Below, in pieces: positions 24,016 to 35,533 of a stretch of 64,000 bases of DNA. Where the stretch lies: assembly GCA_015698045.1 (NCBI GenBank), contig BLAL01000285.1, positions 2,666,001 to 2,730,000 on the forward strand. Reading direction: 5' to 3'. This DNA is from Rhizophagus clarus. Lineage: Eukaryota; Glomeromycota; Glomeromycetes; Glomerales; Glomeraceae. A program made the position numbers and the translations under genes. Each line of letters starts with the position of its first letter. Position 1 is the stretch's first letter. The notes under the pieces are model-generated. The model did no database searches, was not told the origin of the DNA, and worked only from the letters and a program-made list of their open reading frames with translations.

Positions 24016-24366
24016 AATGTATATATCTATTTAAGACTTATAAAAATGTGTATATATGTATAAAGATGGTCTTGTATAAAAGATAACTGTGCATATGCGT
24101 AAAAGAATAAAGAACTAAATATAAAAAAAAATAAAAAAAATTCCAAAATTATACAAGTCAAAATTACTAAATTGGGATTTTGCTACGCAAACTCTTATCT
24201 GAGTTTGGTTAAACCCCTGTTTAGTTACGCATTTAAAAATGTGACTATATTAAAATTTTCTTTTCGGCTAAGCAAAATAAAGTAAGACCTAAAAAAATTT
24301 TTTATATGATGGCTAAGCAAATTTTTTTGTTACATATATATGTATTGTTTGGGGTTCTGTGATGGT

Positions 24367-25092
24367 TATGCTATTTTACCTTTTTCTTTAGTTTTTGTTT
24401 TAGATTTCTGGAAGTATTAATGACTTTTCTTTAGTTTTATTTTTGCTTGTTAATATTTTAACCTTTAGTCACTTTTTTTATTTTAGTTTTGAGAGACTAA
24501 AGGTATTGAAATATTAATCAGTATTTTTGGCAGTTTGGTATAACTTTGTTTTTTAAGGCTTTGTTTATTGATTCAAATAAGAAGAAGAATATAGTTGGAT
24601 TATTTGTTTTAAATTTTGCTAACATGTATTGATTTCTAGTTGGACTAGTCAAAGTCTTATTAGAACTATTATAATCTATCTTATATTATCTTATATTTAG
24701 TGTATCTGTGCTGGTTAAAGATTTCTGAATGATTTGGAAGTATTTTTTTTTAGGATAGGATTACTGAATGAAAAAGAAGTTTCAACCTTGATCTCAATAT
24801 AGTGCCTGTATACTACTCAATTAGAATGGTAACTTCTTATAATAGCATATCTTATAGGGATTATGAGAAAAGATATTTGTATGTTTGAGAATTTTACTCT
24901 AACTATGGCATATAATAATATTAGCTATCAGTTGAAATTCATGGTTATATTTGACTTTTATTAGGTGGGTTTATTTTAATAAGTCTATATAGATTCATTT
25001 ATCTGTTAAATATGCTTTTTTGTTTTTTGTAAGTTTGCATTTGTTTTTTTTTAATAAAAATTGAATACAATCTTTAAATAAAAAAATATATA
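24367..25092. other. AT-rich intergenic, no gene seen
   Basis: T-rich sequence with no supported frame or clear repeat. Confidence 0.4.
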
Positions 25093-25094
25093 TA

Positions 25095-25939
25095 CAGTTA
25101 CTTCCAAAAAAGACGCAATACATATATTATTAATCATTAATCATAAATTTATTAATTATTATATAATTTTTGATGAAAAAAATTGTATTAATAAAACCAG
25201 TGGGAAAAAATTAAAGCTTTGATAATATTCTAAAATATACTTTACGTCAAAAAGTCCTAGTAAGTGCTATAACTAGAACTTATTTCTTGTTACTTGAATG
25301 ACTCTCTCTGCTTGTTTCCTATACACTTATTGAATAGTAAGAACTTCTGTAGATGTTTTAGTCTTTGAATCCATCTTCAGCACCTTTTTTGTGAGATTGT
25401 GAATAAAAAGTCCTTAGTTTCCATCTGTTTTTTACCATTCTTGTTTCTAAAAATTATTTCTGTTGAGTAGTTAGATAAGTATGTAAATAAAACAATTGTT
25501 TTCTATACTTTGTTTACTGTTGTTTTAATTATTTTTCAAAAATTTTTTTGAAAATTTTTTTTTGAAAAATGGACGTAACGATCAGCAGAAAGAGTTCTTT
25601 TTATAAACGATTTTTTATGATAATTATATAAGATTTTATAAGATTTTATTAAATTTTTATGATTTTATATATGATTTTATATGATTTTTATATAAATAAA
25701 TTATCATTTTGGAAAGTACCAAACATAACGCAATGCTAAATTTTTATTATAATTATATGATTTAAATAATTTTATTAATTAAAATATATATATATATATA
25801 TATATATTTGTTACATTTATAAATTTACATGATAAACTATTTATAAAATAAATTTTATTTTAATTGAATATTATATAATAAAATAATTTATGATTAATGA
25901 TTAATGATATAGGCATTGTGTCTTTTTTAGAAGCAATTG
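25095..25939. mobile_element. 845-bp Tc1/mariner-like non-autonomous element
   Basis: Ends CAGTTACTTCCAAAAAAGAC and, inverted, CAATTGCTTCTAAAAAAGAC, continuing with ATTAATCATTAATCATAAAT on both sides (TIR about 60 bp, imperfect). Flanked by TA at 25093-25094 and 25940-25941. No transposase frame inside. Contains an (AT)n run at about 25,785-25,808. Confidence 0.8.
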
Positions 25940-26126
25940 TAATTTTGACTTTATTTATAAAATAATTTTGCTAAAATTTTTTTCAAAAATTTAATAGAAA
26001 AAAAAATTCCAAAATTTAAATTCTTCTAATTAAGAGTAATATGTAAAAAAAAATTGCATTTATAATAGACTTTTAATTAATAAAAAATTATTAATTAAAA
26101 AGTAATAATAATTTTTATTTTACATA

Positions 26127-27768
26127 CATCAGGAAATTTTATAGTGCGAAAAGTTGTGCAAGATTACGCATCATAATATTTCGTAAGTTTCCAGACCCGC
26201 CGCAAGTTTGCGGAAGAGTAATATTTCGTAACTTTTTAAAATATTTTGAAATATTATGATATGCAAAGTTTCGTAATTTTACGGTTCGTAATATTCCGTA
26301 ATTTTACGCATTCGCAATATTTCGTAATTTTACATAATATTTTGTAAGTTTCCAGACCCGTCACAAGTTTGCGTAAGCGTAATATTTTGTAACTTTTTAA
26401 AATATTTCGAAATATTACAATATGCGTAATTTTACAGTTTGTAATATTGTGTAATTTTATTGCGTAATATTTCGCAACTTTTTAAAATATTTTGACGATT
26501 CGTAATTTTACATAAATATTTTGTAATGTTTCAAAATTCATTTTTGTACTATAAGTTTATATAATGTATATTTTATTAGATATAATATGAATTAAATTAT
26601 AAAAAATTACAAGTATTTATTACTATATACAGAATATATAAAAGTAAAAAAAGAAAGAGTAACGATACAATTAGATGTAAAAAGAAGAGAAACAGCTATA
26701 GTAACATTGGTATTAGATATAAAGATAAAAGAAATATTGTTAGTATTGTTAGTATTGTTAATATTAGAGTAAAAAGAGTTAAAGAAACAGTAAAAACATG
26801 GATATTATCGTTAGTATTAAAGTACAAGTAAAAGAAAAAAAGGAAACGTAAATAGTATTGTTAGTATTACGATATAAAGTAACAATTAGGGTAAAAAACG
26901 CGTTAGTATTAAAACAATTAGTATTAATAAACAAATATTTCTATATCTGCAAAAAATAAACTAAAAATAAAAGAAAGAGGAAAAATAAACATGTTGTTGG
27001 TATTAAGTAAAAGGAGTAAAAAAAACATAATTAGTATTGTTAGTATTGTTAGTATTGAAGTAAAAGTAAAAAGGAATAAAGGAAATATGGATATTATTGT
27101 TAGTATTACGACACAAAGTAACAAAGGTAAAAAGAAAATGAAAATAATTAGTATTAATAAACAAATATTTCTATACCTGCAAAGAATAAACTAAAAATAA
27201 AAAGAAAGAGGAGACAAAATAAAAAATAAACATGTTGTTAGTATTAAGTAAAAGGAGTAAAAAAAACATAATTAGTATTGTTAGTATCAATCATTAGTAT
27301 TAAAGTACAAGTAAAAAGAAATAAAGGAAACATGTATATTATTATCAGTATTACGATACAAAGTAAAAAAGAAGTAAAAAATAATGAAATAATTATTATT
27401 AATAAACAAATATTTCTATACCTGCAAAGCAATAAATTATGAAATATATGTAAATATTCTGTATATAATTAAAAAATATTGAACAAAAGGATAAAGAAAT
27501 AATAAAAAGAAGAGAAAAATATTGAACAAAAAAATAAAGAAATAAAGAGACAAAAAATAAATAGGACAAAACACGTGCAGATTAAATCACATGCAAGGAT
27601 CAGCCTAATTTGATTGGCCAGAAAATACGATACTGTATATGCAATCATGCACAATCATATCATGCAGATTTATTTATTTAATTATCAACAACACGGGCGT
27701 GACATAAATAAATCGTGACTGAAACTTGTGTTCAATTTGTGTTCAATTTGTGTTGATAATTCTGGTAA
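26127..27768. mobile_element. Old, internally deleted copy of the 9.8-kb CACTA/Plavaka element
   Basis: From CATCAGGAAATTTTATAG at 26127 (preceded by TA) to about 27,640 it matches 42,376-43,840 closely: the TTTCGTAATATTT terminal repeats and then the TTGTTAGTATTAAAG / TTTCTATACCTGCAAAG array. From about 27,660 it matches the right-hand inner repeat at 49,790 (GGGCGTGACATAAATAAATC), so the transposase part is deleted. No right terminus was found. Compared with the 42-kb copy it has TG or CA at several sites where that copy keeps CG. Confidence 0.8.
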
Positions 27769-27889
27769 AAACGTCCGAACATTTGTATTTATTTTTCGCA
27801 TGTATTAATAAAAAATTTCTTGGCAAAAAACACTTTTTTTTTATTTTGAATGCTTATATACAGTGTATTAGTTTTATATATTATAGATC

Positions 27890-28567
27890 ATGTCATCCAA
27901 GCTTGAATCATTGAAACAGCGCATCACTGAGCTTGAGGCTGAGAATGTTGAGATTGCAGAGCTCAGGAAGGAGAATGCAGAGCTTAGAAAGGAGAATACA
28001 GTGATCCCCGATCTTAGAAACAGGCTCTCAGTGTTTGAGGCTGAGGTAGCTGAACTTAAACACAAGAATGTCAAGACTCTAAGAACGAGTGAGGAATATA
28101 ATGAGAGACGTGATGTTAAGATACAGAAATTAGAGCAGAAAAATGCAGAGCTTGAGGCTAGGCTTGCGGTAGTGGAACAGAGTTCTGTGGCAGTGAATGG
28201 ACAATCACAGAATGATAAGGAAGTGATACCAGAGGTGTTACCAGAGGTATTAACTGTTGATGGCTCCATAGTTCAGCTTAAGCATTGTAAAACTGATTGC
28301 AAAATAAATGATGCAGTACCAGAGGTGGCTACCAAAGGTAATGTGTCTACCAACTCCAAATCATCAGAGGAAAGAGAGATGGATAAATTCTTGGATGAGG
28401 CACATAAGAAAGGTATTGGTGATGAAATAAGGCGACGCAATAAGGAGAAACATGAGTCAACTAAAAATCAAGCCCAGGACGTTACTTCTAACTTATCACG
28501 CGACACAGAAACCATTAACAATTCAGTAGAATTTAAATTATCACGTTCGGAATTACTGATTTATTGA
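27890..28567 (+). CDS. Coiled-coil protein of unknown function
   Basis: Single open frame of 225 residues, MSSKLESLKQRITELEAENV. Residues 3-100 are a long heptad-type coiled coil rich in Leu, Glu and Lys, with the near-repeat LRKENAELRKEN. The middle is polar, and a conserved-looking EEREMDKFLDEAHKKGIGDEIRRRNKEK block is followed by a disordered Ser/Asn tail. GC and codon use are clearly higher than in the flanks, supporting real coding. It resembles an expanded hypothetical coiled-coil family I associate with Rhizophagus genomes. It begins about 120 bp after the truncated transposon end, so its promoter may derive from that element. No catalytic domain; function unknown. A short terminal exon cannot be excluded. 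Confidence 0.75.
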   Translation: MSSKLESLKQRITELEAENVEIAELRKENAELRKENTVIPDLRNRLSVFEAEVAELKHKNVKTLRTSEEYNERRDVKIQKLEQKNAELEARLAVVEQSSVAVNGQSQNDKEVIPEVLPEVLTVDGSIVQLKHCKTDCKINDAVPEVATKGNVSTNSKSSEEREMDKFLDEAHKKGIGDEIRRRNKEKHESTKNQAQDVTSNLSRDTETINNSVEFKLSRSELLIY

Positions 28568-28909
28568 TGTGGTAATACATAACTTGTTTTACAAAGTGAA
28601 ATTGCTAATGCCTGCCGGTGTTTCGTTCATCTAAGCTATCTATATACTAACACATCTCATCATTAACTCTAATCCGATTTCATTCGTCCCAACGTCGATA
28701 TTCTGGATAGAATAAAATGGTCGTCAGTTATGCATATAATATGCAGAGTCAGAAATAAATTAAACAGCATGACCTTAGTAATACTCACCGAAAGTTTATG
28801 TTCTCCACCTAATAAGGTCCAGTTCTGAAATGGGTATTAGTTTTTAAGTTCTGAAGTCAACTCTTTGCAAATTGCACACCCACAACCGAAAAAGTATATT
28901 TCATATATT

Positions 28910-29158
28910 TCATTCATACCTTAATTGCGAAGTGTGTACGGACTTCAATAATTTTTTCGTCAACACTTCTTCAAAACTGCAATGGGTCGGTTTCCTTTTA
29001 ACGAGAAATAGTACGACGGCTTGGGTAGTCAGAGTAAGAAAATAAGTTGTCTGGCCGTATTGATTAGTCACGGTCAATTGTACGACCACTCGCACTGATT
29101 TACCAATAATCAAGACTTCATTATAGTGAAACTTCAGAATCTGAAATACACGATCCAC
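28910..29158 (-). CDS. Possible exon of a hypothetical protein
   Basis: An 82-codon reverse frame (MDRVFQILKFHYNEVLIIG...) in a GC-richer stretch. A GTATTTCAG acceptor lies just inside the start, so it may be an internal exon. No homology recognised; it could be chance. Confidence 0.25.
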   Translation of the reverse strand: MDRVFQILKFHYNEVLIIGKSVRVVVQLTVTNQYGQTTYFLTLTTQAVVLFLVKRKPTHCSFEEVLTKKLLKSVHTSQLRYE

Positions 29159-29314
29159 AATCCCATTCCAAAAAAAAGCTTGGCTTTAATTAACCTGGAA
29201 TTTATTGAAAGAAAAACGTTAGGAAATGTTAACAAAATCTTTGCTTCATAGTGTACTGTGGTTACAAGTAATCAGCATGTAAATATGCATGAAACAAAGA
29301 AAAGATTCCACATT

Positions 29315-29545
29315 CCTGCCGTCTATATGGCAGGCAGGAAATGTGGCCTACCTTTGCACACAGAATGTTTACCGTCTATATGGCAGGTAAGGTCATTCTA
29401 ATGCGCACCTCTGTCGACTGATCAACTATATGCTAAACCAGCCGGCAGGCGACTGCAACAAGGAGGTCATCGCCTATATGACAGATGATTGTCTCCCTTT
29501 GCACTTCCAGTACGACCGCCGTCTATATGACAGGCGCGGGACGTA
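29315..29545. repeat. Four copies of a CCGTCTATATGGCAGG motif
   Basis: Copies near 29,321, 29,370, 29,470 (CGCCTATATGACAGA) and 29,520, separated by roughly 50-100 bp, in unusually GC-rich DNA between two genes. Alternating neighbours include CTTTGCAC. Could be promoter sites of the gene at 29,817 or an old repeat. Confidence 0.6.
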
Positions 29546-29816
29546 TGGGCCAAGACGAAAGATTTGGAAGCGTAAAAACCATCAATAAAACGGGTACGTT
29601 TTAAAAGGACCGATCTGATATATAAAGGTTACCGCCAAGAAAAAAATTTTGGTCCTACAATTCGACAGTGATCCTACATAGCAATTTGATTGGATCTACA
29701 CGCGGACAGACTGAATGAATTAATCATTAATCATTATATTATAAATTCGACGTAATTGTCGTAATTGTTAGGGAAAAGAAAAAAATTTTTTCGATAGTTT
29801 ATTTCAACTTCTAACT

Positions 29817-32441
29817 ATGTCCATTTCCGAACCACGAGTAACAGGAGAGTATTCAACTTTTATGTGTGAACAGAAAGCGCGTGATGTCGATGACTTCTTT
29901 AAGAGCCAACCGGCTTCAAGGTGGTCTTTTGAGCTTTACATTAATAATTTTCTTGCGGATCCCGATCTTGGCGTCAGCTTCGACCAGCTGTTAAGCACGT
30001 TTGTGGATAGCTTAGATCAAATTAACAAACTACATACCGTTCCTTTAACTATACGATCGAATTGTTCCAACTACATCAATTGGCTCCAGGTGCCTGTCAC
30101 TTTCCTTTTCCTTATCGATACTAGATCGAACTTCAAAGTTGCCTCATAACATCTATTATCACAGCTACCAACAGGTGAAAGCTTTGTGTGCGAACGTAGA
30201 GAAATCTTTTATGCTAAGATAAATCTCGAAAAAAATTTTCAATTGAATTCTGTGTTTAAGGTACGTTAACATGCCATCGTAACTAATGAGATTATGAGAT
30301 GCTAATATGCTTATGTATCTTTGCAGAAATCGGTCGATGTCACCGCTCAAACAAGAGGTTTTAAAACTTTTTTGCAACCCGTACCATCGGCTTTTCCGTC
30401 AGAAACGCCAAAAAATGATATTCCGTCACCACTTTCAAATACTTCGGGTTCCAGCAATAGAACACTCGTTAATACAATTTCTACAGATAAAGAGATGTGT
30501 GTTTCTGAGAACAATGAAGATTCAGAAACAAATGATTTGGATACACCGGATCATGAGGTAAATTATATCTGGCAGGTTTATTAGCTGTAAACGTTTATTA
30601 TTCTCACCACCATTCACTCTTGAAGGAAGCGATCGATGATCAAGAAGAGGTAAAGGAGGAGAGCAACAATAAAGAAGTGGAAAAGGAAAACCAAGTATAT
30701 CTTCACTGAGAATTTTATGAATAATAACAAGGACTAACGCTTTTTCCATTAGAAAGGGCCATTTAGAATGCGCGAACAAAATCGAACGGAGTTTGCGAAA
30801 TCATATAGGGCAATGGACAAAGGTTATATGTGGAAACTTTCATCAGGGAGAATAGTTGAAGAAGAGTTGTTTAAACTCGGAAATGATTTGGAATTTGAAC
30901 AGTAAGTATTCATGCATATGAGGTTATGTTATGTTCACAGAGATTATCGTAATAAATTGCATTTTTGTTCACATAGTGCCATTCATTCCTTCATCCTTGA
31001 TGTTGAAGATGAGATCATTATGGGACATTTTACTGAGAAAGAACTCGAGGAGATAGAAGGCACAACTATTCCGGAGGTACCAGATTTTTCGGACGAAATT
31101 GACGATTTTTTGGGTAATTTCTTTGGCAAGGTAATAAATATCTCAATTACACGTTACTAGCGAATATATATACTGTAATAAGTCACCAAGGTCTTTTCTC
31201 TTCTATTGTAGACAAACTTAAACGAAATCCGACAGATAATAAAAGAATCAATGTTCGGTATTGATTACAATCGTGAGAAGCATCATGACGTAGACTACAT
31301 ATGTCTTGCTTTATATTCACTGTAAGTAGTCGTTTTTTTATTTTTGTCCCTGTGACCGTGAGACCGTCTGCACACATACAGTATATATGGACCTCGTCAG
31401 AGTTTTTGTGAAGCTTACTAATCGTGATTTGACAGGGTGAGGGAAATAGAAAACGGTAATCTCAAGAACGCAAACCTAGAAAACTGGTATAACTGCCACA
31501 TATGGAATATAATATTCGACCAAGTGTTCGGAGATGTACAAGCAGTGACTGTTGTCAGGTAATTCTTTACCTTTAAAAAGTAGCTTCTTTTGATCTGACT
31601 AGATTTTTTTGCAATCAAGAGGGGAAAGTACGAGTGTGTCGACAGCAACGCGTAAAAATAAAAAGCTAAAAGGAAACCAGGGGAACGTCGGAAAATTGGA
31701 CGTAGAGGGGATTGGATACTCAGAGCTGTAGGCAACGGTAACAAAGATGAGTTTGGGGCGGGGGAGGCGGGCAAGGATTGGACGGATGAATATGGGACAA
31801 AGTATCTCAAGGAAATTGGCTTAAAACTTCCCAAAACGCTGAAAGATATGTTAATGAATTTAATGGAGAGGGTAAATTGGGACAAAAATGTGCGCAAAAA
31901 TATCCAGACCGTCGGAATTATACACGAAGGTATGTTTCTGAACTTGATTTTCACAAGAATCTATAAGGTGTTCATCACTGACCAATAACTTAATTTTATA
32001 ATAGGTCTTATGATGTCATTGGTATATGCCGACAATCCGAAAGGATACGTCTGCAGGTTTCGTCGTAGCGACCTTATGGAAGTACCAGATACGGCGGAAA
32101 AATTTGATTCAATCTTGAAAATATTGGCATCTATCCTAACTGCAAAGGTTAGTTGTATGTTTTCGTTCTATATATGTTTTGGCTTACAAAGCTGATGTAT
32201 TTGTGAATGTTAGTCTGCAATCCGAATGACAATAGAGATGGCTCAAACAAAAAGACAGGCTGTCAAATCATCACTTAAGGGTACAGGGTACCGAAAGCGA
32301 CCTCGAGAAGAAGATCACCACCAGATGCCTGCATGTTTATCGACTCCGAAAAAAATAAAAATGTGTTCCAAAATGAACGATAAACGACCATACCCATCAT
32401 CACCGTGCCCCGGATCTCCGAGTTCTGATCCATTAATTTAA
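29817..32441 (+). pseudogene. 11-exon gene of unknown function, one-base frameshift
   Basis: Exons: 29817-30089, 30165-30260, 30327-30557, 30626-30694, 30753-30901, 30977-31130, 31212-31321, 31436-31558, 31620-31929, 32005-32147, 32214-32441, all with GT..AG ends. Their sum is 1,886 nt, one short of a whole frame. The missing base is in an A run at 31,660-31,664: before it the frame reads STATRKNK, after it only the next frame is open. With the frame shift allowed, about 628 residues. N-terminus MSISEPRVTGEY; Ser/Thr/Glu-rich middle; GRRGDWILRA...DEFGAGEAGK in exon 9, a D-x(n)-E-x-x-E-x-x-K arrangement reminiscent of PD-(D/E)XK nuclease folds (tentative); basic, proline-rich C-tail ending SSDPLI. 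It could be a very recent pseudogene, a base-call error in the homopolymer, or use a nearby alternative splice site. It looks like a member of a large hypothetical family of this fungal group. Confidence 0.75.
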
Positions 32442-33486
32442 TCTTTGGTGGAATGGGAGCTCTTGTCCTACTGAGAATATTTTTTGCGAGCTTCAATAAA
32501 AACGATCCTTCATCATTAATTGCAAAATGCAGACGTACGTGCGCGTAAACGACTTTACCTTTGACCGCATATACCGTAATGTAGGGAAGATATACGGGAG
32601 CAAGAGAATTAGCTTAGGCTAATACCAATACCAAGAAAAATCATTGTTATCTACTGTGTTGTTAATAAATAATTATAATAGCAACAATTAATAAATTTAA
32701 TTCTTTAGCTTGATAATAAAATTCCTCCTTTTTATGTGATGTACGCATCATACGATAATCAAAATTTCGGGAAATATAAGTTATTTCTTTTGACATCTCA
32801 CGCATATTAGCTTATCACTCGCAAAGAAAGATAGCACGGGTAAAATCTATCCCTCCGGGTTTCATCCTAAATCTTACTGTAGATGATAGCGATTATGTGA
32901 TTGCTGAAGTTTTAAAAGGATCGGGAAGCACGTAATACTGCGCTTCGTATCATATTTTACTGCGCCCTGGTGACATGGTGTCCCGCCTCGGCAACTAGAA
33001 AAATAGTGTTTTTTTACATGTGATTTAATAAGCCAATCAAATTAATAAAGTTTTGCCCAATAGGGCTTGCACATGCACTGCTCATCGAATAAAATAAAAT
33101 CGTATTGTAACACAATCCCTGAGACTATTCCCGGGATTATTATCCCCCACGTATCATCCTCGGCTCTGATTGATCAAGTGTCCATAATATAAGTTTCGGG
33201 AGATAAATTTAACCGGATGTTTCTGCGCAATTTTGACGAGCCCGGACACGGTGTCCAGAATCTACCATCAGAAAAAATGGTTGTAATGATTTTCCCGAAT
33301 CAAGGCTGGCTAAAGAAAAAATCCGAAACCTGGTTAGCCGATCATCTCGTGATTTGAGTTGCGGGAAGGTTGCGAGGAAGTGCCGGGAACTGTCTGGGAG
33401 CCAGGGTGATACAAATTTTTATGTTATACATCATGTCTGGCTAATCCCTGTTAATCCATGCACAGCGCCTATGGCCAAACCGCATG
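32442..33486. other. Intergenic, no gene seen
   Basis: Higher GC than the TE regions, no supported frame. A 68-codon frame at 33,354-33,560 overlaps the end of the next MITE and looks like chance. Confidence 0.4.
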
Positions 33487-33488
33487 TA

Positions 33489-33802
33489 CCGTATATCACG
33501 GGCCATAGTACCCCCCCTATGCATAGTACCCCCCTTGAAAAATTTCATAGAATTGTATAGTACCCGGGGGGATATTTTACATTTATCTCGTGATCCAGTG
33601 ATCAGATTTGAGCCATCTTTTTTTTATTTGATAGCTCTCATCGTGCTCTTCAAAATAAAAATAGATCGCTCAAATTGGACTAGTAGATCGTGAGATATTC
33701 GCAAAAAACGGAATTTTTAAGCTTTGTTTAGTACCCGGGGGTACAGGGTCAAACCCCCGATTTTTGCAAGATACCCGGGGTACTGTGGCCCGTGATATAC
33801 GG
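33489..33802. mobile_element. 314-bp TA-flanked MITE with CCGTATATCACGGGCC ends
   Basis: Left end CCGTATATCACGGGCCAtAG and exact inverse CTGTGGCCCGTGATATACGG on the right; TA at 33487-33488 and 33803-33804. Inside are several AGTACCCC(CC)/CCGGGG blocks in both orientations. A Tc1/mariner-type non-autonomous element by its TA target. Confidence 0.85.
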
Positions 33803-33852
33803 TAAATATAAAATTAGCTTAGCCCGATATATGGCCCTATATAATCCCCATA

Positions 33853-34354
33853 CAGTCGCACCTCTATATAGTCACCCCCCATATAAGCACAACCTCTATA
33901 TAGTCAACAAGATTTTTGCGCCCAAACTTTTTATTAAGAAAATTACCTCTTTACAGTCACAAATAGGTTATAATCACTATCACACCAAATATGTGCGCCC
34001 ATTTCTCATTTTCTGACCTCTTTATAGTCACATCACATGTTTTTTATGTCTGTATTTTATCAGTTTTTCCAATTTTTAAACAAATGTATTTACTAAACTA
34101 TGATAAATTTACCGATTTCTCAAAAAGTTTTTCAGGCAGGATTAACACAGTGGTTTAAATGTAGTACTGCAACACTGCATGAATATCATGACTTGCGTAG
34201 TACTACAGTACAAGTATTGTAAGTTTTTATAGTCACAGTTCATGTGATTTTTCATAATGTTTGACTATATGGAGGGTTCTCTATACAGTCACATTTCATT
34301 ATAAGCACACCAAAAGTGTGTGCCCGAATGCATGATTATATAGAGGTATGACTG
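33853..34354. mobile_element. 502-bp pogo/Tc1-like element
   Basis: Ends CAGTCGCACCTCTATATAGT and, inverted, CAGTCATACCTCTATATAAT; TA at 33851-33852 and 34355-34356. Subterminal TATAGTCACA / ATAAGCACA repeats on both sides. CAGT starts with CCTCTATA are usual for fungal pogo/Tigger-like ends. No transposase left. Confidence 0.8.
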
Positions 34355-34471
34355 TAATCAAATAAAAATGAATTTGGATTTAGTATAGTATAATCTTGCT
34401 AAATCAGCTATAAATTGATAAAAATCGCAGTGTAAACTCTATAAATCTCTTAATAGCTAAAATCATTAAAT

Positions 34472-35323
34472 ATGGTATATTCTGATCCCTATATACATTT
34501 AAGTGTAGCTGATTCACATATTAACTATGATCTTTCTAAAATGCGTGGGAATAAGACTCCATCAGATTGGAAGGATCGAATTTAGGACACATTAACGGTA
34601 TATAGAAAAAATCATCTTTTAACTGATTATAATAAGAGATATCTTATTGCAAGAAAACAAACATATTTATTATATCAGTGTAATGTTTGGTTCAGAATAA
34701 ATATAGGAATATGCTATTCTTGTAATCAGCTTGTCTATTCCAAATTAGGAAGCAGGTATGAGTATTTTCATGCATTCTTTATGGATAAGCATTGGCGTAC
34801 AAATTGTACTGGAAATGAATATTGTGATATGAGCTTCTAAGACTATATGAAGCTGAAAAATAATCCTCCACCTTGCTATTTCACAAAGAAGGCAATCCGT
34901 CGATATGAGATGTGGTTGGAAAATGTATCAAATAGGATTAGACGTATCAGGTAAAAGCACAAGGTGCAAAGCAATGTAAACACTACACCTAGCAAACCTT
35001 ATTATATTTATAACCAGCAAAAAAATATCTATATGAACAATACTTTCTTAACTCCTTTTCCAAAAAAGCCTGTCCAATATCAGAGTTACTATTCCCAAAG
35101 GGAATCTTAGATGGATAAGCCACGTTCATTGACTCCTCCTCCTTTACCACCAAAGCCTATTGCGTTAATGAATGGCTTTGAGAGATACACTATGCGACGT
35201 AGTGCAAGTGCACTAGAGATTTCAGCCTATAGATTTGAGAGAAGCCAGGTCTTGATTGATGCTGAGGAATATTTTAATTCTGTGCGAAATAATGCGGAAA
35301 TAAACTTAATATCTTTTGACTGA
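34472..35323 (+). pseudogene. Hypothetical protein gene with four in-frame stops
   Basis: One continuous frame of 283 codons, from MVYSDPYIHLSVADSHINYD to EINLISFD and TGA. Stops: TAG 34583, TAA 34838, TAA 34952, TAG 35108. Each could be a Gln codon (CAA/CAG) altered by a C-to-T change. The protein has a CYSCNQ and CTGNEYC cysteine pattern (about residues 90-120), a basic RIRRIR-KHK stretch and a polyproline PPPLPPKP segment, suggesting a zinc-binding or nucleic-acid-binding protein with an SH3-ligand-like tail. Family unknown. Confidence 0.6.
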
Positions 35324-35533
35324 ATAATACCATTATTTATCTCAACTATATTTAGCTGAAAGTGTGATATATGAATTATTCATAACATTTTTTTTGCACT
35401 ATATAATCTGCATGCATGATCGCCTAGTATAATTGTGAAATGCTTTATATGCACTATGCATGATCTGCCTATTCTGGGTTAGATTCTCCAATATATTGTA
35501 TAACTATTTTAATAAAGTATTTCAGGAAGATCT

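Larger units (their letters stand above)
14964..24358 (-). mobile_element. 9.4-kb P-element-like DNA transposon with 8-bp target duplication
   Basis: Ends are AGGACCCCGAACAATA (left) and the inverse of AGAACCCCAAACAATA (right). The flanks are the identical 8-mer GTGATGGT at 14956-14963 and 24359-24366. A GGCTAAGCAAAtTTTT motif recurs just inside both ends. The transposase gene runs on the reverse strand from 24015 and resumes at 16.6 kb after a large nested insertion. An 8-bp duplication together with D-P-K-H...K and GSEACEHFF motifs in the protein fits the P superfamily better than Mutator or CACTA. Superfamily assignment is inference; the boundaries are seen directly. Confidence 0.85.

Noticed and set aside
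26924-27194. Short ORFs in the TTAGTATTAAAG-type region (also 43.3-43.6 kb)
   Set aside because: Low-complexity Ile/Leu/Phe or Lys/Ser translations on both strands of a transposon repeat; no sign of a protein.
27874-28269. Reverse-strand 131-codon ORF opposite the coiled-coil gene
   Set aside because: Ser/Leu-rich mirror of a regular coiled-coil coding sequence; a shadow.
31418-31954. Reverse-strand 178-codon ORF
   Set aside because: Antisense to exons 8 and 9 of the 11-exon gene and spans their intron; a shadow.
33320-33480. Possible tRNA gene in the GC-richer stretch
   Set aside because: I could not fit A/B box promoter sequences and a cloverleaf together.
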